Shown piece by piece: positions 1 to 5,330 of a DNA stretch of 44,045 bases (its first letter is position 1; every line of letters starts with the position of its first letter). The DNA is taken from assembly GCA_900316845.1 (NCBI GenBank), contig ONEG01000024.1, forward strand, positions 1 through 44,045, in the 5' to 3' direction. The notes beneath the pieces are model-generated. The model had not been told where the DNA came from. It worked only from the letters and a program-made list of their open reading frames with translations, and did no database searches. Made by a program: the position numbers and the translations under genes. Source of the stretch: an uncultured Bacteroidales bacterium. GTDB taxonomy: Bacteria; Bacteroidota; Bacteroidia; Bacteroidales; Paludibacteraceae.

Positions 1-200
1 AGCGGAGAAGTCCGCTTAACCGGTTGACGGAGGTAGATGCGGTTGCAATCACTCGAGGTGGTTGCAGCGGTGCGGTGGGTCGCAAGCAGCATCTTCTCGC
101 AGGTGTGCTGTCCGTCTTTCTTGGGTTTAGCCAATGCTCCGGAAACAGAGCTGATACCCGGATCGTATCGAACTATTGCCATTTTATTTGCGGTGAACAT
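1..200 (-). CDS. Conserved phage-type hypothetical protein (partial, runs off left edge)
   Basis: Open from an ATG at 200 (preceded by GAGGAG) to the window edge with no stop, 66 codons visible. An alternative start at 182 gives MAIVRYDPGISSVSG. The visible part has the layout of small proteins found repeatedly in Bacteroidota phages and integrative elements. It resembles the complete protein at 1933-2322: both share PGI-S-SG near the N-terminus and an R-[IV]-YL segment followed by K-R-T and a proline. The function is unknown. It is the last visible gene of the minus-strand phage-like run. Sure that it is coding, unsure of its role. Confidence 0.7.
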   Translation of the reverse strand, partial: MFTANKMAIVRYDPGISSVSGALAKPKKDGQHTCEKMLLATHRTAATTSSDCNRIYLRQPVKRTSP

Positions 201-286
201 ATCTCCTCACCGCTTGGAGGGAAAAATGAGTGAGTAAGTAGGCAACCATTCTTTTAAGACGGGGTTGCTTTACGTCTTTGGGAGGT

Positions 287-303
287 GTCGGATGTCATCC
301 GAC
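287..303. repeat. 17-bp perfect palindromic hairpin (GTCGGAT-GTC-ATCCGAC)
   Basis: A 7-bp stem with a 3-nt loop lies in the gap after the lysis-type gene at 317-523. The same stem with loop AAC, and the same following CTAAT, recurs at 4310-4326. A related sequence lies in the leader at 5041-5076. It may be a phage operator or a transcript-processing hairpin. There is no T-run for a terminator. Confidence 0.6.
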
Positions 304-316
304 CTAATGGACGACG

Positions 317-523
317 CTAGTGCTTCTTGCCTTGGTACTCCTCCACCGTCTTGGTGGAGATGGTCGTGGTCGTTTGCGCTTTCGCGGAGTCGTTGGACTG
401 CACATAGGTGGCGGAGGTGGTTACCGTACGCCAAGCCTTGCAGGACTGATTACTGACCGCTACCGCTGCCAGAACAAGGCAAAGCAGGCAGATCGTCGCT
501 AATTTGGAGTAAGATCTCTTCAT
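317..523 (-). CDS. Small exported or membrane protein of the lysis module
   Basis: A 68-residue protein. A basic N-terminus (MKRSYSK) and a hydrophobic segment at about residues 9-23 end near a cysteine (SNQSC, residues 24-28). That could be a lipoprotein signal, though the lipobox is poor because the usual A/G before the Cys is replaced by Ser. The rest is Thr/Ser-rich and polar. Small proteins of this type, with a Cys-Lys-Ala-x-Arg-Thr segment and a Thr-rich tail, commonly follow holin and lysin genes in Bacteroidota phages, where a spanin-like job is conceivable. The 5' 74 nt overlap the end of the DUF5675 gene in another frame, suggesting translational coupling. Confidence 0.6.
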   Translation of the reverse strand: MKRSYSKLATICLLCLVLAAVAVSNQSCKAWRTVTTSATYVQSNDSAKAQTTTTISTKTVEEYQGKKH

Positions 524-971
524 TGTTGTACATTGTTTCTATACGGTTTAACAATATATCCAAGGTGCTCTGTCCGTATTGGTCGGTCAGGATGCAGCCG
601 GTGGAGTGTTCGTCGCGTTCGGTAAATGGGTCGCAAGAACGATACCGCTCCGCTAAATCGTAGGTGCGACCATTACCTCCGCTCTCCCCACCGGATGTAA
701 AACATCCGTCGGGGGCCCCCTTCAAGATGCGGATGCCGGAGCGGTCGGGCACCTCATCGACGAGAGGCAGGAGTTTCTTGAACTTATACGAGTAGGTGCG
801 TCTAAGGGGGTACGTCCCTGCGGGTATGATATAAAGCGCATTCTCGAGGGTGTCGATGGTGATATCCTTGTCGTCGCGGTCGTAGATAGGTCGCGAGGAG
901 AAAGGCAGTACCATCTTGCCGAAGACGGCGTTACCCGACTTGCGGGTTCTTGTCATTTGGATCGTTAGCAT
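450..971 (-). CDS. DUF5675 family protein carrying an in-frame repeat insertion
   Basis: A 173-residue protein of the DUF5675 family, found next to holins in Bacteroidota phages and probably linked to cell-wall lysis. The family features visible are an N-terminal Thr-rich strand, a conserved tail ending in a TLDILLNRIE-like helix, RSGIRILKG, and DEHSTGCIL with candidate functional His and Cys. Between RILKG and DEHSTGCIL about 32 extra residues are encoded by a dispersed repeat (613-719) found again at 8144-8250. The frame survives, so a full-length protein could be made with an extra loop just before the conserved His/Cys motif. The start overlaps the holin gene by 41 nt. Whether it is still active cannot be told. 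Confidence 0.75.
   Translation of the reverse strand: MLTIQMTRTRKSGNAVFGKMVLPFSSRPIYDRDDKDITIDTLENALYIIPAGTYPLRRTYSYKFKKLLPLVDEVPDRSGIRILKGAPDGCFTSGGESGGNGRTYDLAERYRSCDPFTERDEHSTGCILTDQYGQSTLDILLNRIETMYNNEEILLQISDDLPALPCSGSGSGQ
613..719. repeat. Dispersed hairpin repeat, copy A (inside DUF5675 gene)
   Basis: This 107-bp segment aligns without gaps to 8144-8250, with only a handful of substitutions. It contains the stem CCGGATG-taaaa-CATCCG flanked by CCCCA and GGGG runs. The conserved end of the unit also occurs at 43500-43546. No protein or transposase is encoded, so it is a non-autonomous repeat of REP or MITE type. Confidence 0.85.
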
Positions 972-1194
972 GGTCGTTGTTTGGGGCTTGAGAGTTTAAT
1001 CTTTGTTTATAGTGATAGTCGATGCCAAAGAGCGCACCGGCGAAAGTGGCGACCTCTCCAAAACCGATAAGGAGCGATTCGTGGATCTGTCCTTGCGGGT
1101 CGATAAAGACTCCACAAAAGAGCATTATCAATCCACCGATAGAGAGGGTTGCGGCGGTAGCGAGTTGGGCGATATTTTCAGGTGTTTTGTTCAT
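931..1194 (-). CDS. Putative phage holin
   Basis: An 87-residue protein with one clear hydrophobic hairpin region: residues 12-31 and about 42-58, separated by a short polar turn (DPQGQIHES). A hydrophilic Asn/Asp/Lys-rich tail follows. Length, topology and position directly upstream of the DUF5675 gene match small class II-type holins of Bacteroidota phages, which make pores for lysin release. A strong promoter lies immediately upstream (1216-1247), so the lysis genes 1194 to 317 and the partial gene may form their own transcription unit. The function is inferred from topology and context. Confidence 0.65.
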   Translation of the reverse strand: MNKTPENIAQLATAATLSIGGLIMLFCGVFIDPQGQIHESLLIGFGEVATFAGALFGIDYHYKQRLNSQAPNNDHANDPNDKNPQVG

Positions 1195-1215
1195 AAGCGA
1201 TTTTTAAATTCGGTG

Positions 1216-1247
1216 CAAAGGTACAACAAAAAAACGAAGCCACCAAA
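1216..1247 (-). promoter_or_regulatory. Bacteroidota sigma promoter for the lysis genes
   Basis: On the minus strand TTTG is followed by 20 bp and TACCTTTG (the -7 box lies at 1223-1216). The spacer and -7 sequence (TCG-T7-GTTG-TACCTTTGCACC) are shared with the promoters at 7971-8001 and 37936-37966. Confidence 0.8.
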
Positions 1248-1280
1248 TAATGGGGCTCCGTTCGAGAGTAATTGCGCTTT

Positions 1281-1514
1281 TTACTCCATCACGTAGTCTC
1301 TAAAGCGCACAAAATCGGCTTGCGGCAACCATCCTCGTCGCCACGAGAGGGTATAGAAAGACGCGGCATGAACCTTAGCCCGCAGTTCTTTCTGACGCCA
1401 ATCGTCGTAGACGGTTTTGAATTTCTTAATCATCGCCGGCTGTTTCCAATCCGGGTCGCGTAACTGAAGGGCATTCAGGGCGCTAATAATCAATACTTTT
1501 TTTTCAGATTTCAT
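1281..1514 (-). CDS. Hypothetical phage-associated protein
   Basis: A 77-residue, Lys/Arg-rich protein without a signal peptide or membrane segment. It is probably mostly helical and has a tryptophan-rich C-terminal half (WRRGWLP). It starts with MKSEKKVLIISALNAL. It lies between the conserved 121-residue gene and the lysis promoter, in the same direction as the rest of the phage-like module. No family recognised and no function proposed. Confidence 0.55.
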   Translation of the reverse strand: MKSEKKVLIISALNALQLRDPDWKQPAMIKKFKTVYDDWRQKELRAKVHAASFYTLSWRRGWLPQADFVRFRDYVME

Positions 1515-1537
1515 AAAATAGGCAAATTTAGGCCGGA

Positions 1538-1903
1538 TTAAGCCTGATTAGGCAGGTATTCCCGGCGATAATTGATAATATCGGAAGCGGAGAAGATCTT
1601 GGGAAATTTGCCCGGTTCCGTATAGACATAATCACCAGCCGTTTCGTAATCAGCTTCCCAGAGCGCATATATGAGTTCTTTGCGAGAGACGCGGATGTCG
1701 GCGATATGGGTTTTGAGTTGGGCAAGTTCGGCACAAGCGAAGATGAAACGAAGGTGCCCGTCGGCAGGTACGTCCCATTTGGAGCGCTGTGAGAAGAAAT
1801 GGACGGATCCGTTCTCATCCGTGGCTCTGCGGATGTAATATCCGTAGCCTTTACCGAGAGAGCCGGTGAGGGCTGCACATTGTTTTGTTAAGATGATTTC
1901 CAT
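1538..1903 (-). CDS. Conserved hypothetical protein of Bacteroidota phages and mobile elements
   Basis: A 121-residue protein starting MEIILTKQCAALTGSLGKGY. It has a glycine-rich segment followed by YYIRRATDENG, FFSQRSKWDVPADGHLRF and LAQLKTHIADIRVSRKEL. I recognise this pattern as a small protein recurring in Bacteroidota phages and integrative elements, but I know no assigned function. It has no membrane segments and no cysteine motif, and is likely a compact alpha/beta fold. It lies between two other phage-type hypotheticals on the minus strand. Confidence 0.65.
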   Translation of the reverse strand: MEIILTKQCAALTGSLGKGYGYYIRRATDENGSVHFFSQRSKWDVPADGHLRFIFACAELAQLKTHIADIRVSRKELIYALWEADYETAGDYVYTEPGKFPKIFSASDIINYRREYLPNQA

Positions 1904-1932
1904 AATAGTGTACTCGTAATTAGACTTATTTA

Positions 1933-2322
1933 CTACTGATTTACTACTGACGTAGTACCGTTTTCGTTCGAAGGGCGTTCGGCGTAGAAACGCGCCATGA
2001 TATAGCCTTTGAGGGTGGCATATCGCTTGCCGTTGAAGAGATAGTCAGAGCGTTTCCACTCGTCGTAGTACTGCCGTGCTTGCTCGTCGGAGAGGTTGGC
2101 AGCATAAGTTCTTGCCGCGGAGAACCACTCCCGACAAGCTATCTCGTTTTCGGAGAGGGGCTTTGTGCGCTTCTTCTTCTGCGAGAGATACACGCGCGTT
2201 TCGGTTTTGTTCGGACGATTGACCGATGGTCTTTTGTAGGTCTTGAAGATAAGACGCGAGCCGTTTTCACCTTTGACAGATCCGGAAATAGACTCAATAC
2301 CAGGCATTAAAGTACATTTCAT
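1933..2322 (-). CDS. Conserved phage-type hypothetical protein, paralogue of the partial gene at 1-200
   Basis: A 129-residue protein from an ATG at 2322. The frame is open further upstream, but that part lies inside the preceding gene in another frame and is Pro/Thr-rich nonsense. The visible pattern is PGIESISGSV, then RLIFKTY, ETRVYLSQKKKR, a helix ACREWFSAA, and YATLKGYIMARFY near the end. The N-terminal half aligns by eye with the partial protein at the left edge, suggesting duplication inside the module. Similar proteins occur in Bacteroidota phages beside structural or lysis genes. Function unknown. Confidence 0.65.
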   Translation of the reverse strand: MKCTLMPGIESISGSVKGENGSRLIFKTYKRPSVNRPNKTETRVYLSQKKKRTKPLSENEIACREWFSAARTYAANLSDEQARQYYDEWKRSDYLFNGKRYATLKGYIMARFYAERPSNENGTTSVVNQ

Positions 2323-2335
2323 ATCGCGCGAGGTT

Positions 2336-2746
2336 TTAAGAGTTAATATGATCAATGGGGGCGAAGGTGGCTTCTCCGTCGTAGTCAAAATCGAAGTCGG
2401 AGTAGGACGCCCAGTAATGGTCGTCGGTCTCGGGCAGGGATTTCTGGTAGATCTCGTCAAACTTCTTGTCCGCAATTTTGTCATCGATCATGCAATCGAA
2501 CGAGGTAGAGATAGCGGAGAAAGCGGCAGCGGTCGTCGGGTTTTCGAGGATGGCGGCGGCTCCCTCGCAGGAGAGTCCCATCGAGTTGGCGAAGGCGACA
2601 TCAGCTTGGTGCTCGTTGCCGATGACGAGGAAGAAGAACGTACCGCGGTTGGCGGCTACAGCCTCCATAAGAGGGATAACGATGAATTTCGCCAAGATTT
2701 CTACGGCGAAGGTTTTCATTTGGGAAGTGATTTTAGTTTTTTTCAT
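2336..2746 (-). CDS. Hypothetical protein
   Basis: A 136-residue protein. Start taken at ATG 2746 (MKKTKITSQMKTF); the upstream in-frame extension covers an untranslated hairpin region. The N-terminal half has a hydrophobic helix (FAVEILAKFIVIPLMEAVAA) followed by FFFLVIGNEHQADVAFAN. The C-terminal half is acidic and rich in Asp and aromatic residues (SYSDFDFDYDG). It ends 13 bp before the start of the gene at 1933-2322. No family recognised; the acidic tail would suit an interaction with a basic partner, which is inference only. Confidence 0.55.
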   Translation of the reverse strand: MKKTKITSQMKTFAVEILAKFIVIPLMEAVAANRGTFFFLVIGNEHQADVAFANSMGLSCEGAAAILENPTTAAAFSAISTSFDCMIDDKIADKKFDEIYQKSLPETDDHYWASYSDFDFDYDGEATFAPIDHINS

Positions 2747-2765
2747 AATGTTTTTGGGGTTTTGT

Positions 2766-2833
2766 GGCGTGCATAAATGACACGCCGCGGTTAACAATAA
2801 AATAGGGTTTCAGTATGCGCTTTCTCAAAGCGC
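2766..2833. other. Two hairpins between the replication gene and the next gene
   Basis: GGCGTG...CACGCC (2766-2786) and the perfect GCGCTTT-CTC-AAAGCGC (2817-2833) lie directly after the stop of the replication-type gene. Neither has a good T-run on the minus strand, so they may be processing or weak attenuation structures, or binding sites. Confidence 0.45.
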
Positions 2834-2842
2834 GTAATTAAC

Positions 2843-3625
2843 TTAATCTCGCTTGGGGAGCCAATCGCGGACCCATTCAAGTCCGAAAAGCTCCATAGTG
2901 TCACGGGTGCAGACGAGGAACTCGCCGTTATACTTGACCATCACAAGGGGGATGCCTCGCTCGCCCAGCCGGTCTTGCTCTTGCCCGGAAAGGAAGGCGG
3001 GTTTCGGCTCTTCGTGATTGTTGAGATAGAAGAACGGATTTCTCTCCTCGGTAAAGGTTCCGTTCATCTGGTGGTCGTTTAGCTCTTTCATGATTGCTTG
3101 TTTCTTTGCGCGCGAGAAAGTCTGACTCTCCCAAAGTCGGCGGCAGGCATTCTCTCGATTCAACATTTCATTCGGAGCGGAAAACAAGAACCAAAAATCC
3201 ATAAAATCCAAATTTTCCTCCGTCTTCTTTTCTTCTGCACGCGCGTCCTGCGCGGGAGAAGATAGTTGATTTTCGTTCATATTATTATTTATAGGGGGGT
3301 TATTAGGGGGGAGTGCATTTTGCAACAACTCTGTTTCATTTTGCACACTTTCGTGTTCATTTTGCACACTCTCTTGTGCAATTTGCACAGCGAACAATGT
3401 TTTATTCTCGCTTTCCTCTATTAACCCTAAATTCAATAATTTTTGTATAGCCCGATATACGGTAGTACGGTTAATAACGAAAGGCATAGCGGCGGCGAGT
3501 TCGCGATAGTTGCCGTACCATCCACGTCCTGCACGGGTGCATTTGAGGATAGCGGCAAAGATGCAAGCCTCGTTGGCATTGAGGTTGTAACCGCGGTGTT
3601 GCTTATCGTCGAGAAGGAGTTTCAT
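2843..3625 (-). CDS. Winged-helix replication protein (lambda O / DnaD-like organisation)
   Basis: A 260-residue protein. Residues 1-85 form a winged-helix DNA-binding domain: NANEACIFAAILKC, then YRELAAAMPFVINRTTVYRA with a recognition helix, then IQKLLNLGLIEE as the wing. Residues about 83-108 are a heptad linker (Q-N-E-x-E-S-V type) and 109-140 a Pro/Asn/Glu-rich spacer. A C-terminal domain follows (DFWFLF, LNRENACRRLWES, FFYLNN, WVRDWLPKRD at the end). This is the build of phage and plasmid replication initiators. The linker DNA holds four exact 21-bp repeats (3316-3387), so the gene may contain its own origin, as lambda O does. The 46-residue gene lies 8 bp upstream. Confidence 0.75.
   Translation of the reverse strand: MKLLLDDKQHRGYNLNANEACIFAAILKCTRAGRGWYGNYRELAAAMPFVINRTTVYRAIQKLLNLGLIEESENKTLFAVQIAQESVQNEHESVQNETELLQNALPPNNPPINNNMNENQLSSPAQDARAEEKKTEENLDFMDFWFLFSAPNEMLNRENACRRLWESQTFSRAKKQAIMKELNDHQMNGTFTEERNPFFYLNNHEEPKPAFLSGQEQDRLGERGIPLVMVKYNGEFLVCTRDTMELFGLEWVRDWLPKRD
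3279..3293. other. AT-rich block beside the iterons (possible DNA-unwinding element)
   Basis: ATATTATTATTTATA is pure A/T and sits about 22 bp from the last iteron, inside the replication gene linker. It is followed by two G-runs (3294-3311). A comparable AT-rich block flanks the lambda iterons; the role here is inferred. Confidence 0.45.
3316..3399 (-). repeat. Four 21-bp iterons inside the replication gene
   Basis: The core CATTTTGCA begins at 3316, 3337 and 3358, and CAATTTGCA at 3379, giving an exact 21-bp period (two helical turns). The second and third units continue with CACT. The period equals seven codons, so the DNA repeat is also a protein heptad repeat (QNExESV). Spacing and location match replication iterons within an initiator gene. 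Confidence 0.75.
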
Positions 3626-3633
3626 TTGAAGCG

Positions 3634-3774
3634 TTATCCATACATTTTTCGGTTTAACTCATTTCGTAGATTTTCGAAGGTAGAGAATAAATCCCAATCC
3701 CCGATAGACTCTGCCAGATCTTGGCAGTCGCAACAATGTTGATACATCTTGCGGAGGGTTTCTAATTTGTCCAT
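3634..3774 (-). CDS. Small hypothetical protein (46 aa) upstream of the replication gene
   Basis: Starts at ATG 3774 and ends with TAA at 3634-3636. It reads MDKLETLRKMYQHCCDCQDL then AESIGDWDLFSTFENLRNEL. Both segments look helical, and three cysteines (CCDC) could bind metal. It ends 8 bp before the replication gene and follows the zinc-ribbon gene by 27 bp in the same direction, so it fits the polycistronic run. No family known. Confidence 0.5.
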   Translation of the reverse strand: MDKLETLRKMYQHCCDCQDLAESIGDWDLFSTFENLRNELNRKMYG

Positions 3775-3801
3775 AAGGGTTAAAAAAGTTTAATAGTTAA
3801 A

Positions 3802-4014
3802 TCAGCCGAATAGATCATCGTAGCAGCACTCGCATAGGCGACCGTATGCAGATGGGCTAGAATCTTCAATTGAGATCATTTCTCCGCACCGTGAGCAGTA
3901 TGTAAGTTCTACTTCTGCGCAGTCCGGGCAGGCGTATATATCGGCGGCTTCGTAGTAGGTCGCTTCATCTTTCGGCAGGGTCTTGCCGCAATACTCACAT
4001 TGAACGGTTTCCAT
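3802..4014 (-). CDS. Small zinc-ribbon protein
   Basis: A 70-residue protein with four CxxC motifs: CEYC (residues 6-9), CPDC (29-32), CSRC (40-43) and CECC (61-64). It therefore looks like two treble-clef or zinc-ribbon knuckles. It is acidic and short, without other domains. Such proteins occur in phage early regions and may bind nucleic acid or a host protein; no specific function is proposed. The SH3-fold gene ends 4 bp upstream of its start, so the two are probably co-translated. Confidence 0.65.
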   Translation of the reverse strand: METVQCEYCGKTLPKDEATYYEAADIYACPDCAEVELTYCSRCGEMISIEDSSPSAYGRLCECCYDDLFG

Positions 4015-4018
4015 AGGG

Positions 4019-4291
4019 CTAATCGGTTAGTTTGAGAGCTCGGGAATATGACCAAAGGGTGTCGATGCGCATGGATCGCCAGGCCTTTTTGTCGATGTCG
4101 TAGAAGGTGACGGTCTGACGCTCGTAGGCGGCTTGTTGCTCTGGGGTGCGGGTACCTTTGGGGGTGTCGGGCGTGGGTACGAGGTCGGGGCAGGTGGTGC
4201 CTCGGGCGGGACGGAGCGAGCCGTCGATCTTCTGAAACTGAAAGAGCACGATACCCTCGTGCAGGGCTTTTCTTAAATCTTGAATGTCCAT
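4019..4291 (-). CDS. SH3 beta-barrel fold protein (DUF2693 / WYL_2 type)
   Basis: A 90-residue protein from ATG 4291 (MDIQDLRKALHEGIVLFQFQ). An in-frame start at 4321 would add ten residues from a hairpin repeat and is less likely. The pattern KAL-EG-V-F-F-K-DGS-R-ARGT, followed by LVP and later a VTFYDIDKKAWRS strand, is that of short SH3-like barrel proteins common on Bacteroidota phages and conjugative elements. They are presumed to bind nucleic acid or protein. A hairpin (4310-4326) lies just upstream, between this gene and the HNH gene. Confidence 0.65.
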   Translation of the reverse strand: MDIQDLRKALHEGIVLFQFQKIDGSLRPARGTTCPDLVPTPDTPKGTRTPEQQAAYERQTVTFYDIDKKAWRSMRIDTLWSYSRALKLTD

Positions 4292-4309
4292 AATTGTAGG
4301 GGGTTGGGT

Positions 4310-4326
4310 GTCGGATAACATCCGAC
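4310..4326. repeat. 17-bp perfect palindromic hairpin (GTCGGAT-AAC-ATCCGAC)
   Basis: Same stem as 287-303 and same following CTAAT; only the 3-nt loop differs. It lies between the HNH gene and the SH3-fold gene. See also the related leader hairpin at 5041-5076. Confidence 0.6.
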
Positions 4327-4404
4327 CTAATAAACAAAATAATTAACACTCGCGGGGAACTCGCTCGCGGAACTCGCGAGCACAGGACACCGTGGGACGG
4401 GGGG

Positions 4405-5037
4405 CTATAGCTCGCGGTGGCGGGAGATGTCGAGATCCATGAGGGCGTTGGGGTCGGCGATGGTGAAGGTCGGACCGATGAAGATACGGAGGAGCTCGTC
4501 GCGGGTGAGACGCTCGTACTGCCACTCCTTATGCGAGGCTTTCCATTCTGCCATCCGCTCGTAGCCGTCGAGGATGATGCCGGGGTACATGGCAACGTTG
4601 ATGCCGTGGTTGCGGAGCTTGCGGAGGAAGCCGCCATCGCGACGGTTGATGGCACTCGGAACGGCACGGAGGTTGCGGATGTCGTTGTTGAGGGGGTTGC
4701 CGTCGATGTGGTCGATGGTATAGCCGGGTGGGATCAAACCTTTGAAGACCATGTACTTTAGGCGGGCGAGTAAAATACTACCAAATTCCCTTGGTACATA
4801 CAAGTATTGCGCAGATGTCTTTAAGTGCTTTTTTTTCGGCAGGAGATTAAGCTTAATCTTTCTGTAGGCGGAAAAGACATCGTTGGTGCGCGGATGTAGC
4901 CAGATGGCGTGACCATTAGTGTAGCGGGTGTCGGCTTTGGTGTAGCCGTGGGATAGGAACCACGTTCGTGGGATGGGTTCGCGTTTGGGCTTGTTAGTTG
5001 ACAATTTAGAATTGACAATTGACAGTTTTTTTTTCAT
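4405..5037 (-). CDS. HNH homing-type endonuclease
   Basis: A 210-residue protein. The HNH core is near residues 109-124: YTIDHIDGNPLNNDIRNLR, with the DH pair, the N of NPLNN and the N of RNLR, as in phage HNH_3 endonucleases. The C-terminal half has a NUMOD-like look (GIILDGYERMAEWKASHKEW). These nucleases cut DNA site-specifically and may be freestanding homing enzymes or helpers of phage packaging. The first 15 residues are encoded by an AATTGACAA/TTGTCAATT-rich repeat, so the native start may have been altered. A structured leader (5041-5076) and an operator-rich promoter region (5076-5151) lie upstream, making this the first gene of the phage-like run. Confidence 0.75.
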   Translation of the reverse strand: MKKKLSIVNSKLSTNKPKREPIPRTWFLSHGYTKADTRYTNGHAIWLHPRTNDVFSAYRKIKLNLLPKKKHLKTSAQYLYVPREFGSILLARLKYMVFKGLIPPGYTIDHIDGNPLNNDIRNLRAVPSAINRRDGGFLRKLRNHGINVAMYPGIILDGYERMAEWKASHKEWQYERLTRDELLRIFIGPTFTIADPNALMDLDISRHREL

Positions 5038-5040
5038 AAT

Positions 5041-5076
5041 GCATCGGACTCGGGGATGTTATCCGAAATCCGATGC
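5041..5076 (-). promoter_or_regulatory. Structured 5' leader hairpin of the HNH-led operon
   Basis: GCATCGGA (5041-5048) pairs with TCCGATGC (5069-5076), closing a stem-loop that contains a nested GGAT...ATCC. It spans from just below the -7 box to 3 bp before the ATG at 5037. Almost the whole leader would therefore be folded, from about the first transcribed base. Confidence 0.55.
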
Positions 5077-5151
5077 AAAGGTAGAGGTATTTTTGTCGCC
5101 TGCGAGGGACAAATGTCGCATAATTTGTCGCCTGTGTCGCATAATTGTCGC
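5076..5151 (-). promoter_or_regulatory. Promoter of the HNH-led operon with five TGTCGC repeats upstream
   Basis: The minus-strand -7 box TACCTTTG lies at 5083-5076. No TTG stands at the usual 20-bp distance. Upstream, TGTCGC (GCGACA on the transcribed strand) occurs at 5094, 5114, 5126, 5135 and 5146. Spacings of 20, 12, 9 and 11 bp are close to helical phasing, suggesting a cooperative regulator site. The repeats could also be origin iterons. Confidence 0.55.
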
Positions 5152-5163
5152 CTGAGGTATTTT

Positions 5164-5205
5164 TGAAGAAAAAAACACATAAAACCCCTCATTGAGAAGG
5201 GTTTT
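5164..5205 (-). terminator. Terminator after the four-gene accessory operon
   Basis: AAAACCC (5181-5187) pairs with GGGTTTT (5199-5205). On the minus strand the stem is followed by GTGTTTTTTT. It lies about 125 bp past the stop at 5331. Confidence 0.6.
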
Positions 5206-5312
5206 GTAGGGGTACAAAACAAAAATCCGCCCCGCCAGCCTACCAATAAATAAATTTACCGTAGTCCGTCAGGACGGATCTTCACCGCAGCGCGGTACCC
5301 CTCTCAATGAGG
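5187..5312. repeat. Short inverted repeats bounding a 126-bp segment
   Basis: CCTCATTGAGAAGGG (5187-5201) is repeated inverted as CCCCTCTCAATGAGG (5298-5312), with 1 mismatch in 15. The segment between contains a small TCCGTC-CT/AG-GACGGA hairpin and no reading frame. It may be a decayed MITE or nested terminators. Confidence 0.4.
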
Positions 5313-5330
5313 CAATAAACCTAAAAAAAA

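Noticed and set aside
2243..2776. 177-residue plus-strand frame in the phage-like module
   Set aside because: Covers two co-directional minus-strand genes and has repetitive Gly/Val/Asp-rich sequence; no initiation signal.
3909..4667. 252-residue minus-strand frame over the zinc-ribbon and SH3-fold genes
   Set aside because: Pro/Ser/Arg-rich and out of frame with three recognisable small genes; no domain.
5187..5312. Insertion-sequence ends
   Set aside because: The inverted repeats are only 15 bp around 126 bp with no transposase and no target duplication, and one arm is part of a terminator. Kept only as a short repeat.
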